A DNA stretch of 64,000 nucleotides from Halisarca cf. caerulea (GCA_963170055.1 CAUJGJ010000313.1:1910201-1974200), one strand, 5' to 3'. Shown: positions 30,201-41,517, numbered from the stretch's first letter. The notes: a model not told the origin generated them from the letters alone. A program made the numbers and translations.

Positions 30201-33200
30201 TGACAAGAGGTAATACACAACATAAGCTATTAGCCATAAGCTACAACATAAATGCTTTATTTCAGTTTTCTATATCACCAGGAAGCTTTGGATAGCTACT
30301 AGAGGCTATATAAATACTGGCAACTGTTTCAAGTTACACATTCAACTAGAGCAACTATGACGGTGTTTTGACTATGATAGTCAAAGTTTTAAAACATCAA
30401 TCCCATTTGCTTCTGCTTATACCAGGCCTGTAGCCAGGTTGCATAATGGGGAGGGGGTCTTCTGGACCAAAGTGGAACTCTTTGCTATGTATATGGTCGT
30501 TGTGGTTGATTGCGTTTCGGTGGAGAGAATGAACAACTATATAGCAATCTGTGATTGAAATATTCAGATGCTAGCTTTATTTCAGGGATTGATGGAGTAG
30601 ATAAATCTAAAAAGTAATAGTTATAGTAAATTCTCATGAAATAAGGCTAGAATGTCTCTTTTTTATTTTCAATGTTATTAGCCAGGTGGCTTCTAAGTGG
30701 GGTGTGTGTGTGTGGGGGGGGGGGGGGGGGGGTATGCTTCTGCACCCCCCAAACCCCCCTTGCCTACCGGCCTGTTATACTCCAGTAGTCTTTAAAATAT
30801 CATATTATGTCATTTCTTTCTGAGTGATTTACAAAAACATGGCAGTATTATACTAGTTTGCACAAATTCTCTGCTATACAGTATAATTACACTTTATAAC
30901 TTCTTTCAATCAGAAAACCCCTTTTGCAATTTCTGGCTACGCCCCTGCATGCGATACATATATAGAGTCACTTTATCGCACAGTACAATTAGTGTGTATG
31001 GCAGCAATTTCATGGAGTACAAGCCTGCTACTTACAGTGGGCATGAACACAAATTTGCTCATACCTTTGCCCCCACTTTTCTAAACTCCTGGCTATACGC
31101 CCCTGCCTGTAATCTTTCAGCAACGACTCCAACTTTGACACCAATTTCAGTCAGCAAGAGAACACCTACATTGGGCTCTTTTAGCCCAATAATACCTTCT
31201 GTACCTGATAAACCTTACCATGCAGTTAAAAAATTTTGTCTTTCCAAAGCGAGAATTTGGCAATTGAAAATAGTCATCAACAAGAGATCCTCCCAAGTGG
31301 CCTTCTATATTTACGTATACAGTGGAACTTCTTATACGTATGACAAACTCCCCTAATAGTGAAAAACTCCATAGAGACTGCTTTCATGGGTCCAGATAGA
31401 TTGTCATTGTGTATAAATTAACCTCTGAATAGCGCAAACCTCTGTATAACAAACTGTTATTCAGTTCCCCAAAGTGTCCATTATAGAGAGGTTCCACTGT
31501 ATAGCAATAGGGGTAGTCTGCAGCACAAGTACTTGGAAATATTACATGTACCTATGCATTATCAATACGGCATGCATAGTAATACAATGTCACATGTACA
31601 CTGCATATGATGTGATGACCAATATCGAATGGCTGCCCCACTTTCTAAATACTTCAGACACCACTGTAATATCATGATTATCGGGATAATCATTGACCAT
31701 ATCTGCTTATCACCTCTTTCCAATTCAAATGTCAGCATAATATTTGGTTGGGCATACAAAATTTTAATGTGGTTTGTTGCATTTATACATGCATTTTAGA
31801 ATTTCAGGGCTGTACAATTGTCATGATAATCGTGAATTCTGTTGAGCAATAATCGTGGCTGATTTATACCATTATCACCTATCCCTAACCTACACTGTAG
31901 ACTTGCATTGTGTGCAACAAATGGAAACTAACTGATGTCAGAAATGCCAAATTTCTTCTTCACATCTTCACTGAGAGTTTTGTCCCATTCAGGCCACAGC
32001 TTCCTGATTACACCAGCTGAATTTCTGCTCCATTCTGCAAGAAAACATTATATTACAATACATACATGTATATCTGCAGGAGCGTAGCCAGAAGAAAAAG
32101 AAGGGGGTTTCTTAAAGGCTAAATAAGATCATGGGCATGATGCAGTGTATCAAAATCTTTGGTGGTATTGTAGACACATTGTATGATTACATGTACCTAT
32201 GCATTATCAATACGGCATGCATAGTAATACTATGTCACATGTACACTGCGTATGATGTGATGACCAATATCGAATGGCTGAATGAATGGGCTTCCACCCC
32301 AAAAAATTCCAACTGCAGTACAAATTACTATGGAGTAGGCCCTACTGGAGTGTTAAAATTTACCTCGGATGATTTAAATAGCCTCAAATACAACCTTATA
32401 TAACTTGAAAACTCATATATTCCCTAGGGGGCATGCCTCCAGACCCCGTAACCCTAACCCTACACACACACACATGCACATGTATGCACAAGTATACACA
32501 CAGGCACTCGTACACACACACGCACTCATGCACATGTATGCACATGTACATATACACACAGGCACTCCTTTTATTATGGAGTACGGTAGTACTCCATATG
32601 TAGGATTGACACGGAAAAACATGGCCGCCATACATTAGCGCAAATTTTGTTTTCATCCAAAAACTAACAATGCAGTACATTTAGTAGCATTTAGAAGTTA
32701 TATTGGTGCCTTTTGACACACTAGCTATAAGATGAAATAGATAAAACCCTTTGTAGGCCAATTTCTTTAAAGAACTTTGAAATTTTAGACGAAAATGTAT
32801 GGCTACGCAACACCAGTACCATTTTAAGATTATTCTTATTATTTTTATTCTTGTCGTTTTTTCGAACTGAGCTACAGGTCGCCACGAAGGGTCCAGAGGT
32901 CTCATCTTCCACTAGTGAGCTTCGATTGTTAGCGCAAAGTGCCTTTTGTAGGTTTTGAAGCAACACCTACACTTCTAAAGCGAGAAAAACTTTAATAGGC
33001 AAATCCCATACATTTGCCGAATCAGCCATTTTCGGATCAGCGAAATGGCTACGCGAGACTAGACGTACGCGTACGTACAAAGGTCTGTACTTCGATGATC
33101 ATCGACTGCTGCACTCTTTTTGTTCTAGCATTTGTTTCTAGACGGGTACATTGATATTAGTCAGGTAACTGCATAAATTTCTAGTTTCTTCATCTTACAA

Positions 33201-36200
33201 GATTTGATCGTGTTCCTTCTCAACTGCAGTGGAAACCTATTCAAGTAACTGTTTTGCTATAAAAGGAAAAATCGCACGAACAAGGGTGCATAAAAACCAT
33301 TTATAAATGGTAAAAGGATGTAGGATTGACACAGGACCGTGCAAAAAGCTGTTATCAAAAAGGATTCTCCAAAAACACTTGGAACAAGGGTAAGTTGCAA
33401 AACCGGTACAGGGCTAGGTGGGCAAAGGGCAAGACAGGCATAGGGCTAGACGAGCATAGGGCTACACATACATGAGGCTAGACGGGTATAGGGCTAGACA
33501 CAGTTTGGTTGGACACACTGTGCAAATTCCTACATCCCGCAGCACATATGTACTATATAATGTGCTGCATATGTGGGATGTAGGAATCTATCATACTACA
33601 TATGTATGAAGTATAGATGCTGTGTGAGACACAAAAAGAAAAAGCCAAACTGTTTGCAAATAAAGTTAAAACACATGTATGTAAGTTAAGATTTCCTTCA
33701 GTAGAAGCTGCCAAATTGTCCTTATCTATGCGAATAGCACATGACAAAAATTAAATGGCCACTGGATCGCTACTGGTTAGTCTCGCGTGGACAGACCTTT
33801 TGTCCCCCCCCCCCCCCGAAAGGGAGATCCCGAGCATAGGAGGGATAGGTCTGGCCACGCAAGACTAGCTACTGGTTGTGTCAGTTCCAATTCCATGGTT
33901 CTAACGTGTTAGGTAGGTATTTCTTTATCGAAATTGGCTTTTACAAGGGTCAAGTATTGTTTTAACTCCCTGAATAGCTAGCAAATTATTGAAAACATCT
34001 GTTGTAATAAATTTTTCTACTAATAGGGTAATTCAGTTTGTGGGGGGCTGCCCCCCTACATTCTTTTGTGGGGGTGAGTGCCCCCACTGCCCCCACGGGT
34101 CCTACGCCTATGTACAAGCAACTCTAACTGAATTCCAAAACTCAGACACCAACTAAATAAAATCTAAATGTCACTTAACATTACAGCAAATTTCTCTAAA
34201 TACCTTTCCATCAAATTTATCAGGTGCTAACAGGTGCGAGTGTATGACGGACGGAGACGGACACCCTGGTGGCCCGTTCCGTCCACGTCTCGGGTTCGTC
34301 TTGTACCGGACAAAACATTAAGTTTCTTATGATTTGTACTGTACATTACGTAAGTCACAAAACACAATAGAATTACTACCACAAACATGGCTTCACACTG
34401 TGTTACCAAAACACAGCTTAGTATGGCTCTCTCTATCTCACCTTCCAATGTGACCTTCTCATGGCCAGGGAGCGAAAGGAAACACTTATCACAGTAGTTG
34501 ACAAATCTTTCTGGGGTCAGCTTGAATCTTGCATATGCATAGAAGTCAGTGAGAAAATGAAGCGTGCAGGGTCCTTCTAAGGAGGTTACCTCTTCTGGAC
34601 TGCCCGGGATCCGCATCGCACCAGCTAAGAAATCAAAGAATAAAAGTGACAATCAAATTTCAACCAAACCCATGGACTAAGTATAATCATAGACAGTATA
34701 ATATATAGTGTCTGCGGTTATACAGTATGTACTGCCTTGTACCAAGACACACAAATCATGGCAATTACAGTGGAACCCATTTAATACAAAACTTAAGGGA
34801 TGGATGAAAAGTGTTCATGTTATCAGAATTTCATGTTGTCAGAACAATTAGGAATACTAGGGGAATTTCGTGTTAAGCGAGTTTGTTTTAAGTGGGTTCC
34901 ACTGTACATGACACATTGATATGCAACAAACACAAACAAACAGGAACATGTACATCATGTTGGAACAATTGCCATGTAAAGTCAAAACCACACAGGGTAG
35001 AAACTGAGGAAACCCACAGGTGTGCATGTGATCAATGTTAGTGACAGATGCAAAGCAGCCCAAGGAAAGGGGAGATACGTAGAAAGGACACCTCTCAATT
35101 GCAAATGCACTACTTCTACTTTGCTCACTGTCCCTGTTGATGTGGACCAAGTGTGTGGACCATGGATGGGAGTCTGCAGATTGTGGATGGACTGAACTGC
35201 TTGTGATAGAGAAGGAATCCCATTGGATGATGGTACCACTAAGATAAAGACTCGTTCAGAGCTCAATGGCATACCATAAGGTGTTTCGGCTAAATACACC
35301 TTAAAGTGTTTCAGTTACAAGCCATTCGATAGTTCCATACTTTAGGCATGTCGGATGTCCCAGCATCTACACTTGTCCTATCCTTTGTAAGCATGGGTTG
35401 GTGTACAATAGCAACATTAGTCCTTTGTATGGGTCTGTATCCGTGTGTACAGCCCACAAAATAGAAAGTAGCCTCAAATGTGGCCATCCATTTAACAGAG
35501 CTAGCTTTGAAATCCTCCATAGTGACACAAATGTATGCTACTATATATATGTAATATTTAACCTCCCCAAAATTAGGGCACTTCATATTGCTATACAGTT
35601 TACTATGATTCGAATAGTGTCTTCATTACGTATATAGGTTCTTTTGTACATAGCAAGATGTAAATGTCATATTTCACACCACTGCTGCCTCCAATAGCAG
35701 CCACACCTTTATATACATGTACAAAGACATCTCAGGGCACAACAGTAGCCATGGCAAAAATTCAACATTAAATTTTATACAGAACAATTATATATAAATT
35801 TCTTAGTCATCATAACAATCGCATACATGCTCCATAATCAATCTCCATATAACTATGATAGTACAGCAGAATCAACATAACTAGTATAACTATACCTGGG
35901 ATAGTACATTCTCCTGGATAAGTACTCCGTGCTCTCCTCCAAACTCATGTACAGTACTGAAAGCAAACTGATAGTAGTCCAAGAGTGAAACCTCTGTAAT
36001 CCGACATCTATTTAATCCAACATTCACTCTTAGACTAATCCAACTGTCTTATGAGGCATAGTCAACATATTAAAGTATATGTTTAGAGCCACTCCATATA
36101 ATTGTCTCACCTCCTTGCACTATGCATTATTTTATCTGGCTCTTTGCCTGCTGTCTTGCAGGATGCAATGATTTATTCTGCTGAGGTCAAGGGCCGTTTT

Positions 36201-37257
36201 GGCTATGACCAGTGATGACTATTATAATCTGACTTTTCTGCAAGTCCCATTGTGCGCTGGATTAAAGAGGTTTCAATATACTAGCAATTATTAGTGATAA
36301 TAACTACTTTTTTAGTTTAAATACCATAGGATTGGTATGTTATGCGAAGTAAGCTATGCGATTCTGACCACCACAGACACTGCACGAATTTGAATTTTGC
36401 AACTTTATTGACATGCAGTATTGTGAGGTATCAGACATTAAACATAGTGCAACTTTTATTTATGTGATTTTTCTTCAAAATAGCATTATATAATAGCATA
36501 ATTAAAACTGCATCATAACTTTCCATTCCTATGGTACTGTCTCACGTAGCCCAGAACGGCGCTATTACGCCTCCTTTGTTGGTGACTGTGACATCACAGT
36601 CATCGAATATAAAGGAGGTGAAACAGCAGTATGGGCTATGTGAGGCTAATTCATTTCATGGTATTAACAGGAAATAAAGCAATTTATGCTTACTGTCCAT
36701 CCTAAATAATATATATTTTAAGGTAGATTGTAACAATTTGCTGTAAAAGTTACCAAATAGCAAATCAATAAGACAGAAAACAATCATTATTCACGGCTAC
36801 TTAATTCATAGATACTCCAAACAATGCTCGAAAGCTCACCCTCAGCATAGAGACCCCCTGTGAAAGGATCTCTCACTGTTTCCACTCGACCTCCTACACG
36901 ATCTTTGATCTCCAGGATCTCCACTTGGTGACCAGCTTGAGATAACTCATAACCTGCACACAAGCCCGACATGCCAGCTCCTACTATCAATACTTTCTTC
37001 GGATTGCTGGTTTTCGTATACTTCCAATTTGGATCTGGATTCACCATTCGTCCATCCTTCCATTCTCTGTATGCGTAGTTCAGACCGTACTGGGCAATGT
37101 CTAGAAAGAGTTGCTTGACGACGTGGCTCTCCTGAAGAGGACTGCTTCCCTTCAAAAAAGGAACAAAGTATTTGTCCAATTCTCTGAAAGGGCGCTCTTC
37201 GGGCAAGTCGATGTCTTTCAGCCAAAAGGTACGGGCAGAGTACCAATCTGGTTCCAT
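27273..37257 (-). CDS. L-amino-acid-oxidase-like flavoprotein, copy 1
   Basis: Exons: 37257-36840, 34624-34442, 32034-31933 and 28393-27273. All introns are GT-AG in phase 1; 1824 nt give 607 residues. [20 protein letters not shown] at about 88-107 is the FAD Rossmann motif (G93, G95, G98), followed by RVGGRVET. Exon 1 joined to exon 2 makes YAEAGAMRIP, the hallmark of L-amino-acid oxidases. Exon 4 has [15 protein letters not shown] and ends [20 protein letters not shown], the C-terminal FAD/substrate motif of the flavin amine oxidase family. Members oxidatively deaminate L-amino acids to 2-oxo acids, ammonia and hydrogen peroxide. No signal peptide is visible, so it may act inside the cell; the substrate is unknown. 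Introns hold transposons and a coding relic. Copy 2 lies 14 kb upstream, same strand. Confidence 0.88.
28640..28842. repeat. Inverted-repeat element end and poly-G run
   Basis: GTAGGGTTGGGCAATAATCATGAT at 28652-28675 is complementary in part to ATTATCACCTATCCCTAACC at 31871-31890. Copy 2 has the same pair at 42919 and 45096. A run of about 18 G follows at 28826-28842. Confidence 0.4.
28963..29130 (-). pseudogene. Nested short open frame with promoter-like leader
   Basis: A minus-strand ATG frame, starting [20 protein letters not shown] and running about 58 codons, follows a leader with CAAGATGGCGGC (YY1-like) and CACGTG at about 29270-29295. The start region is conserved in copy 2 (ATG at about 43392), but there the frame is shifted within about 40 codons. 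It lies in intron 3 of the oxidase, same strand. I do not recognise the product; probably a relic first exon. Confidence 0.3.
29510..31204 (-). pseudogene. Coding-like relic segments in oxidase intron 3
   Basis: Two minus-strand stretches look like old exons. One, at about 31204-31100, has an acceptor TTTATCAG then [20 protein letters not shown]. The other, at about 29716-29510, has [20 protein letters not shown] and [20 protein letters not shown] before a GTAAAG donor. Both exist in copy 2 (about 44405-44300 and 43996-43800). In the second, most differences between copies change the amino acid (about ten in 68 codons), so there is no sign of purifying selection now. Family unknown. Confidence 0.35.
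29872..30947. mobile_element. hAT-like insertion, copy 1 only
   Basis: Perfect 15-bp terminal inverted repeats CAGGGGCGTAGCCAG / CTGGCTACGCCCCTG. Flanking CATGC is duplicated, and copy 2 has the empty site CTATGCATGCAATAC at about 44153-44167. A smaller element with AGGCCTGTAGCCAGG-type ends (about 30424-30774) seems nested inside. No transposase frame. Confidence 0.85.
32404..33600. other. Copy-1-specific DNA in oxidase intron 2
   Basis: Intron 2 is about 2.4 kb in copy 1 and about 0.4 kb in copy 2. The excess holds a CACATGCACA-rich tract (32461-32560), two GTAGGATTGACAC words (32601, 33320), a TAGGGCTAGAC(G) tandem repeat (33395-33500) and an ATTCCTACATCCC inverted pair (33527-33590). No host exon is seen. 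Confidence 0.5.
33778..33867. mobile_element. TAGTCTCGCG foldback element A
   Basis: 90 bp with ends TAGTCTCGCGTGGACAGACC and GGTCTGGCCACGCAAGACTA. Flanked on both sides by GCTACTGGT, a perfect 9-bp target duplication. It lies in oxidase copy 1 intron 2 and is absent from copy 2. The loop contains a poly-C run. Confidence 0.85.
34767..34906. mobile_element. CCTC/CCCA-end MITE
   Basis: ACAGTGGAACCCATTTAATA and (reverse) ACAGTGGAACCCACTTAAAA form terminal inverted repeats in oxidase copy 1 intron 1. No coding capacity. Confidence 0.7.
36540..36647. mobile_element. Foldback element shared by both oxidase copies
   Basis: CTCACGTAGCCCAG and CTGGGCTATG(T/C)GAGGC-type ends enclose a second nested pair, CCTCCTTTGT / AAAGGAGG, and a TGACTGTGACATCACAGTCA core. 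The orthologous copy at 48310-48419 shows that insertion came before the locus duplicated. Confidence 0.7.
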
Positions 37258-37277
37258 TATGTGGGTGTACAGCTAGG

Positions 37278-37361
37278 TAGTCTGACGTAGCCAGACCCAT
37301 GCTCGCCGTGACTGACGCCTATTTAATATGGCGGAAAGGGTCGGCTATGTACGCCAGACTA
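37278..37361. mobile_element. TAGTCTCGCG-family foldback element B
   Basis: Ends TAGTCTGACGTAGCCAGACC and (reverse) TAGTCTGGCGTACATAGCCG; flanks ACAGCTAGGT on both sides give a 9-10 bp target duplication. It sits about 20 bp upstream of the start codon of oxidase copy 1. Confidence 0.8.
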
Positions 37362-37364
37362 CAG

Positions 37365-37610
37365 CTAGGTGGTGCTGCGTACAAACCATGTATCTACCAT
37401 GGCTGCCATCAATTTCCTGTATGTTCCAATATGCAAATCCTCGACAGAAGACCTACATCTCTGCATCCACATGCTCAATGCATTCAACCTCATCGTTGCT
37501 CTACTGTGACACTCTACCATACTATTCAAGTCTAGAAACTCATCAATTATGCATCCCAGGTATTTATACTCAGCCACCATTGGTATCTCTCTGTCACCAA
37601 TGGTGGCTGA
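37365..37610 (-). pseudogene. LINE reverse-transcriptase fragment with snap-back end
   Basis: The minus frame MVAEYKYLGCIIDEFLDLNS, then HIGTYRKLM, matches the region after the catalytic YxDD of many LINE reverse transcriptases (YKYLGxxID, as I recall). The start of this stretch is repeated inverted at about 37590-37627, giving a hairpin with arms of about 26 bp around CAGCCACCATTGG / CCAATGGTGGCTG. Confidence 0.6.
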
Positions 37611-37764
37611 GTATAGATACCTGGGACTTATAATACTGGGAAATATAAAATGGGCTGCTCATCCCTTAAACTTAATTAATGAAGTTCTGCGTGTGTAAAA
37701 CAGCTCAGTAGCTTTGTCTCTACTCAAGCATCTGCAGGCGGCTTGAACAGTCGTTTGCTAAATA

Positions 37765-38180
37765 TACGTTAGGGGACTGTAGTAGGCTGCATGGTGGGGG
37801 ATTTGTAGCTGGTGAAGGATCTGTAGCGCTGGCCAGTGGGGGATCTGTAGCTGATGGGGCCCGGGTTGTGCACTGAGCCGGTGCATGGGGGATCTGTAGC
37901 TGATGGGGCCCGGGTTGTGCACTGAGCCGGTGGGGGATCTGTAGCTGATGGGGCCCGGGTTGTGCACTGAGCCGGTGCATGGGGGATCTGTAGCTGATGG
38001 GGCCCGGGTTGTGCACTGAGCCGATGGGGGATCTGTAGCTGATGGGGCCCGGGTTGTGCACTGAGCCGGTGGGGGATCTGTAGCTGATGGGGCCCGGGTT
38101 GTGCACTGAGCCGGTGCATGGGGGATCTGTAGCTGATGGGGCCCGGGTTGTGCACTGAGCCGGTGGGGGATCTGTAGCTG
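37765..38180. repeat. GC-rich minisatellite, 45/49-bp units
   Basis: About eight copies of a unit containing GGGGGATCTGTAGCTGATGG and GCCCGGGTTGTGCACTGAGC. Units are 45 bp, or 49 bp when GCAT is present, and the two types are intermixed. Base composition stands out against the AT-rich surroundings. Confidence 0.95.
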
Positions 38181-38183
38181 GAG

Positions 38184-38295
38184 TAGTCTCGGTCCCAGAC
38201 CGATCCACCCTATATTTAACTATATAGACGAGCGGGCGTTCCTGCCTGTCCATATAATAAAAAAAATAGGGCGGATCGGTCTGGGACCGAGACTA
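38184..38295. mobile_element. TAGTCTCGCG-family foldback element C
   Basis: 112 bp with long inverted ends TAGTCTCGGTCCCAGACCGA / TCGGTCTGGGACCGAGACTA. Flanks TAGCTGGAG and TAGCTGGTG match at 8 of 9 bases. It is inserted in the minisatellite. Confidence 0.75.
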
Positions 38296-38404
38296 TAGCT
38301 GGTGGGGAATCTGTAGCTGGTGGGGAATCTGTAGCTGGTGAAGGGACTGTAGCTGGTGGGGAATCTGTACTATTGGAGGATCAAATGGTGGGTTGTACTG
38401 TGTA

Positions 38405-38740
38405 CAGCGTATGGTTCAGTGTAGGGACTGATTACTGTAGTAGATCAAAACTGTCCCCCTGTACTTATGTTGGGTGTATACTGAGAGGGAGACTGATATT
38501 ACCTCAGCAGACTAAAACTGTCCCCCTGTACTTATGTTGGGTGTATGCTGAGAGGGAGACTGATATTATACCGCAGCAGACCAAAACTGGCCCTGTACTT
38601 ATGTTCTACATATGCAGAGAGGGGGACTGATTACTGTGGCACCACCCAAAACTGTCCCCCTGTACTTATGTTGGGTGTATGTAGAGAGGGGGACTGATTA
38701 CTGCAGCCACCCATAACTGTCCCCCTGTATGTATGTATGT
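38405..38740. repeat. 65-bp class minisatellite
   Basis: About five copies of a unit with AAAACTGTCCCCCTGTACTT, ATGTTGGGTGTAT and GAGAGGGAGACTGATA. The frame 38373-38630 over it is not a gene. Confidence 0.9.
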
Positions 38741-39139
38741 ATTAATTTCACAATATTTGGTAAGGTTCTTTACTGAACCAATAATATTACTTGTCTTTGT
38801 CTAAGATTGTAATGATGTTGTTCATTGCTTAAATATAGGGAAGAGATGGGGAGTACGTTCCAAATGAGAGACAAACTCAGTGACAATAAAAAAGAATGCT
38901 TTTTTGTAAATTAATTCTGAAAAATCCAACTCGATCCTTTTATATTTAATTGCTTTGCATGCATGAGTGGGTAAGATTGACTTGTTTTGGAGGTTCAACT
39001 ATAAGAATCTAATTATACAAATATAGCCCAATTGCAAATTATATTGAAATTATAATAATTAGCAATAATGAAAAATACATGCATGCATGATAGCTGCATG
39101 TATATAAATCAATAATATATACATATATATATATATATA

Positions 39140-41053
39140 GGCATCAGACCCATTGCAGTGGGGTGCACTTTACGTCGTTTGGCAGCCAAGTGTGTGAATG
39201 CCTCCATCTTTGAGGACATGGGATCCCTACTTTTCCCACTGCAGCTAGGTTTTGGAACCCCCAAGGGAGCAGAGGCTGCTGTTCATGCTGCAAGGTCGTT
39301 TTTATCTAGGATGGAAGAAGGTCACCTGATGCTGAAATTGGACTTCAAAAATGCCTTTAACAGTATCCGCCGTGACAAGATGTTACATGCAGTTTTGGAA
39401 AAGGCCCCTCAGATCTTCCCTCTGGCATTTGCTGCGTACCAGCTCCCTTCTTTTTTGTTCTTTGGGAACCACATTATCCATTCCGCAGAAGGTGTTCAGC
39501 AAGGGGACCCCCTTGGTTCTCTTCTCTTTTGCCTGACCATCCATGATCTTATTGGTGAGCTCAAATCAGAATTTAAGGTGTTCTACCTAGATGATGGAAC
39601 TTTGGGGGGTACTTTGGATGATGTACAATCGGACTTGCTACATTTGGAAAGAGTTGCCAGTGAGTTCAATTTGTTCCTAAACCACAGCAAATCAGAGATT
39701 ATCTGCAATGACGAGCAGTCAAAGCTTGAGATGCTTTCTCGTTTTCCATCCCTGCATCCCACTGTGCCATCCCGGGCTATACTGCTTGGTTCCCCCATTG
39801 GAGGTACAGAAGCCATCAACGAAGTTTGGGAATCCAAAATCAAGCAACTTAAGACTCTGAGCAGTAGATTGGAACTGTTGCATTCACATGATGCTCTTTG
39901 CCTCCTACGAAGTGCTTTCTCCTTACCCAAGGTATTGTACATCCTACGTACATCTCCCAGCTTTCTTTCCCCTCTCCTCGCCAACTTTGACAATGTTCAG
40001 AGATGCCTTCTGGAATCAATCTGCAACATTCGTCTTAGTGACCAGAGTTGGCTACAGGCTTCCCTTCCCATCAACTCTGGGGGGTTGGGGATAAGGAGCG
40101 CTACCATACTGGCACCTTCTGCCTTCCTGGCTTCTGCTGCTGGTACCTCCTCAATCTCTTTGGCCCTCCTCCCACCTAGGTTAACTTCCGAATTGGCAAC
40201 CTGCACTTTCCAGGCGGAAGCACTCAGGCTTTGGAACAGCTACCACCCTGGGGACCCCCCTTTGGGAAGTAGTGCTGGCTCTCAGAAGGCTTGGGATACA
40301 CCCATAGTGGATGCAGCTGTTCATTCGCTCACCAGTTCGGCAGACTCCACTTCAAGAGCTAGACTTTTGGCTGCCCAACAGAAGGAATCCGGTGCATGGC
40401 TTAGTGCTCCTCCCATCTCGTCCCTAGGCCTTCGCTTGGATGATGACTGTGTTCGGGTGGCAGTGGGCCTTCGCCTTGGGTGTTCTCTCTGTTTTCCACA
40501 TGATTGTCCTCTTTGTGGTGATCGAGTCGAGGAATCAGGCTTACACGGCTTAAGCTGCCGACGGAGCCAGGGCAGACTACCTAGACACTCTGCCCTCAAT
40601 GACATCGTCAAACGGGCTCTTTCAGCAGTGAATATTCCAGCCACTTTGGAACCAAGGGGTCTCTGTCGGTCTGATGGAAAACGCCCTGATGGTGTCTCCA
40701 TCATACCCTGGTCAGACGGACGGTGTCTTGTGTGGGACGTTACCTGCCATGATACCTTTGCCCACTCAAATATTCATTTGGCATCCTCGGGTACGGGTCT
40801 CGTGGCTGATAGAGCTGCTTCCCTCAAGCGCCAAGTTTATGCCGAGCTCCAAATTAAGTACATTTTCATCCCAATTGCCGTGGAATCATCCGGATCTTTT
40901 GGTAGAGATACTCTCTCATTTTTTCATGATCTCAGCATGCGTACTAGACAAATAACTAAAGATCCAATGTCTTATTTAAAACTGTGTCAGCAAATCAGTG
41001 CTTGTATTCAAAGATTTAACGCATCATCCATCTTAGGTTGTTGTACAGTTTGA
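39140..41053 (+). mobile_element. RLE-type LINE, 5'-truncated, intact RT-endonuclease frame
   Basis: The frame is open from GIRPIAVGCTLRRLA at 39140 to the TGA at 41053 (about 637 residues). Reverse-transcriptase blocks are in order: LKLDFKNAFNSI (motif A), EGVQQGDPLGSLLF (motif B) and VFYLDDGTLG (motif C, YLDD). A zinc-knuckle-like CPLCGDRVEESGLHGLSC follows, then KRPDGVSIIPWSDGRCLVWD-VT, the PD-(D/E)xK layout of restriction-like endonucleases of R2/CRE-group non-LTR elements. The 5' part of the RT and any N-terminal domain are missing; the break falls directly on a (TA)n tract. No stop or frameshift in 1.9 kb indicates a recent insertion. A 3' UTR of about 80 bp runs into a TAATAATAA/(TA)n tail. 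The exact clade is not settled. Confidence 0.85.
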
Positions 41054-41180
41054 TTTCTTATTTAGCATGGCATTGTGTGTGTATGCGTGTGTTTGTGCAG
41101 TAGAGCAGGCCTTTTTTTTCCTCCTTTTTAATATATAATAATAATAATAATAATATATATATATATATATATAATATATA

Positions 41181-41363
41181 CAATCCACAATCATACCACA
41201 AACTTTGTCAACGGATTAGTGTAACTATTCAGAGATTTAACTGTCTATCCATCATCAGTAGCAGTAGGCATGCTATGGACTCATTATTGGATTGATTCAT
41301 CTGTATTTATATCATATTTTGTTTTCGGTTCTGTTGTACTGATTTCTGTCTCAATAATGAAAA

Positions 41364-41372
<9 letters not shown>
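41181..41372 (+). mobile_element. Second, divergent 3' end of a related LINE
   Basis: Directly after the TA tail of the first element, the frame NPQSYHKLCQRISVTIQRFN aligns with that element's last residues (DPMSYLKLCQQISACIQRFN), then has its own stop and 3' UTR and another (TA)n tail. Only the last 37 or so codons are present. It is too divergent to be a simple duplication of the neighbour. Confidence 0.75.
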
Positions 41373-41402
<30 letters not shown>

Positions 41403-41454
41403 GGATAAAACTAAACCTATTACATGCAGTTACACTTAATAAAAAATCAATAGT

Positions 41455-41460
41455 TTTATT
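41455..41460 (-). terminator. Poly(A) signal of oxidase copy 2
   Basis: AATAAA on the minus strand, 58 nt past the stop, matching copy 1. Confidence 0.7.
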
Positions 41461-41517
41461 GACTAAGATAGTTTGTCATCTTGATGGCATTTTGCTCAAC
41501 TTCTGGGCTGAACCTGG

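Larger units (their letters stand above)
37258..39139. other. Region between the oxidase copies, no host gene
   Basis: Contains a foldback element, a reverse-transcriptase fragment ending in a hairpin, two GC-rich minisatellites, another foldback element and, from about 38950, the 3' flank of oxidase copy 2. Open frames across 37720-38253 are minisatellite artefacts. Confidence 0.6.

Noticed and set aside
37720..38253. 177-residue frame of CTTRAPSATDPP-like repeats
   Set aside because: It reads through a minisatellite whose 49-bp units shift the frame; open by chance, with no start context or splice partner.
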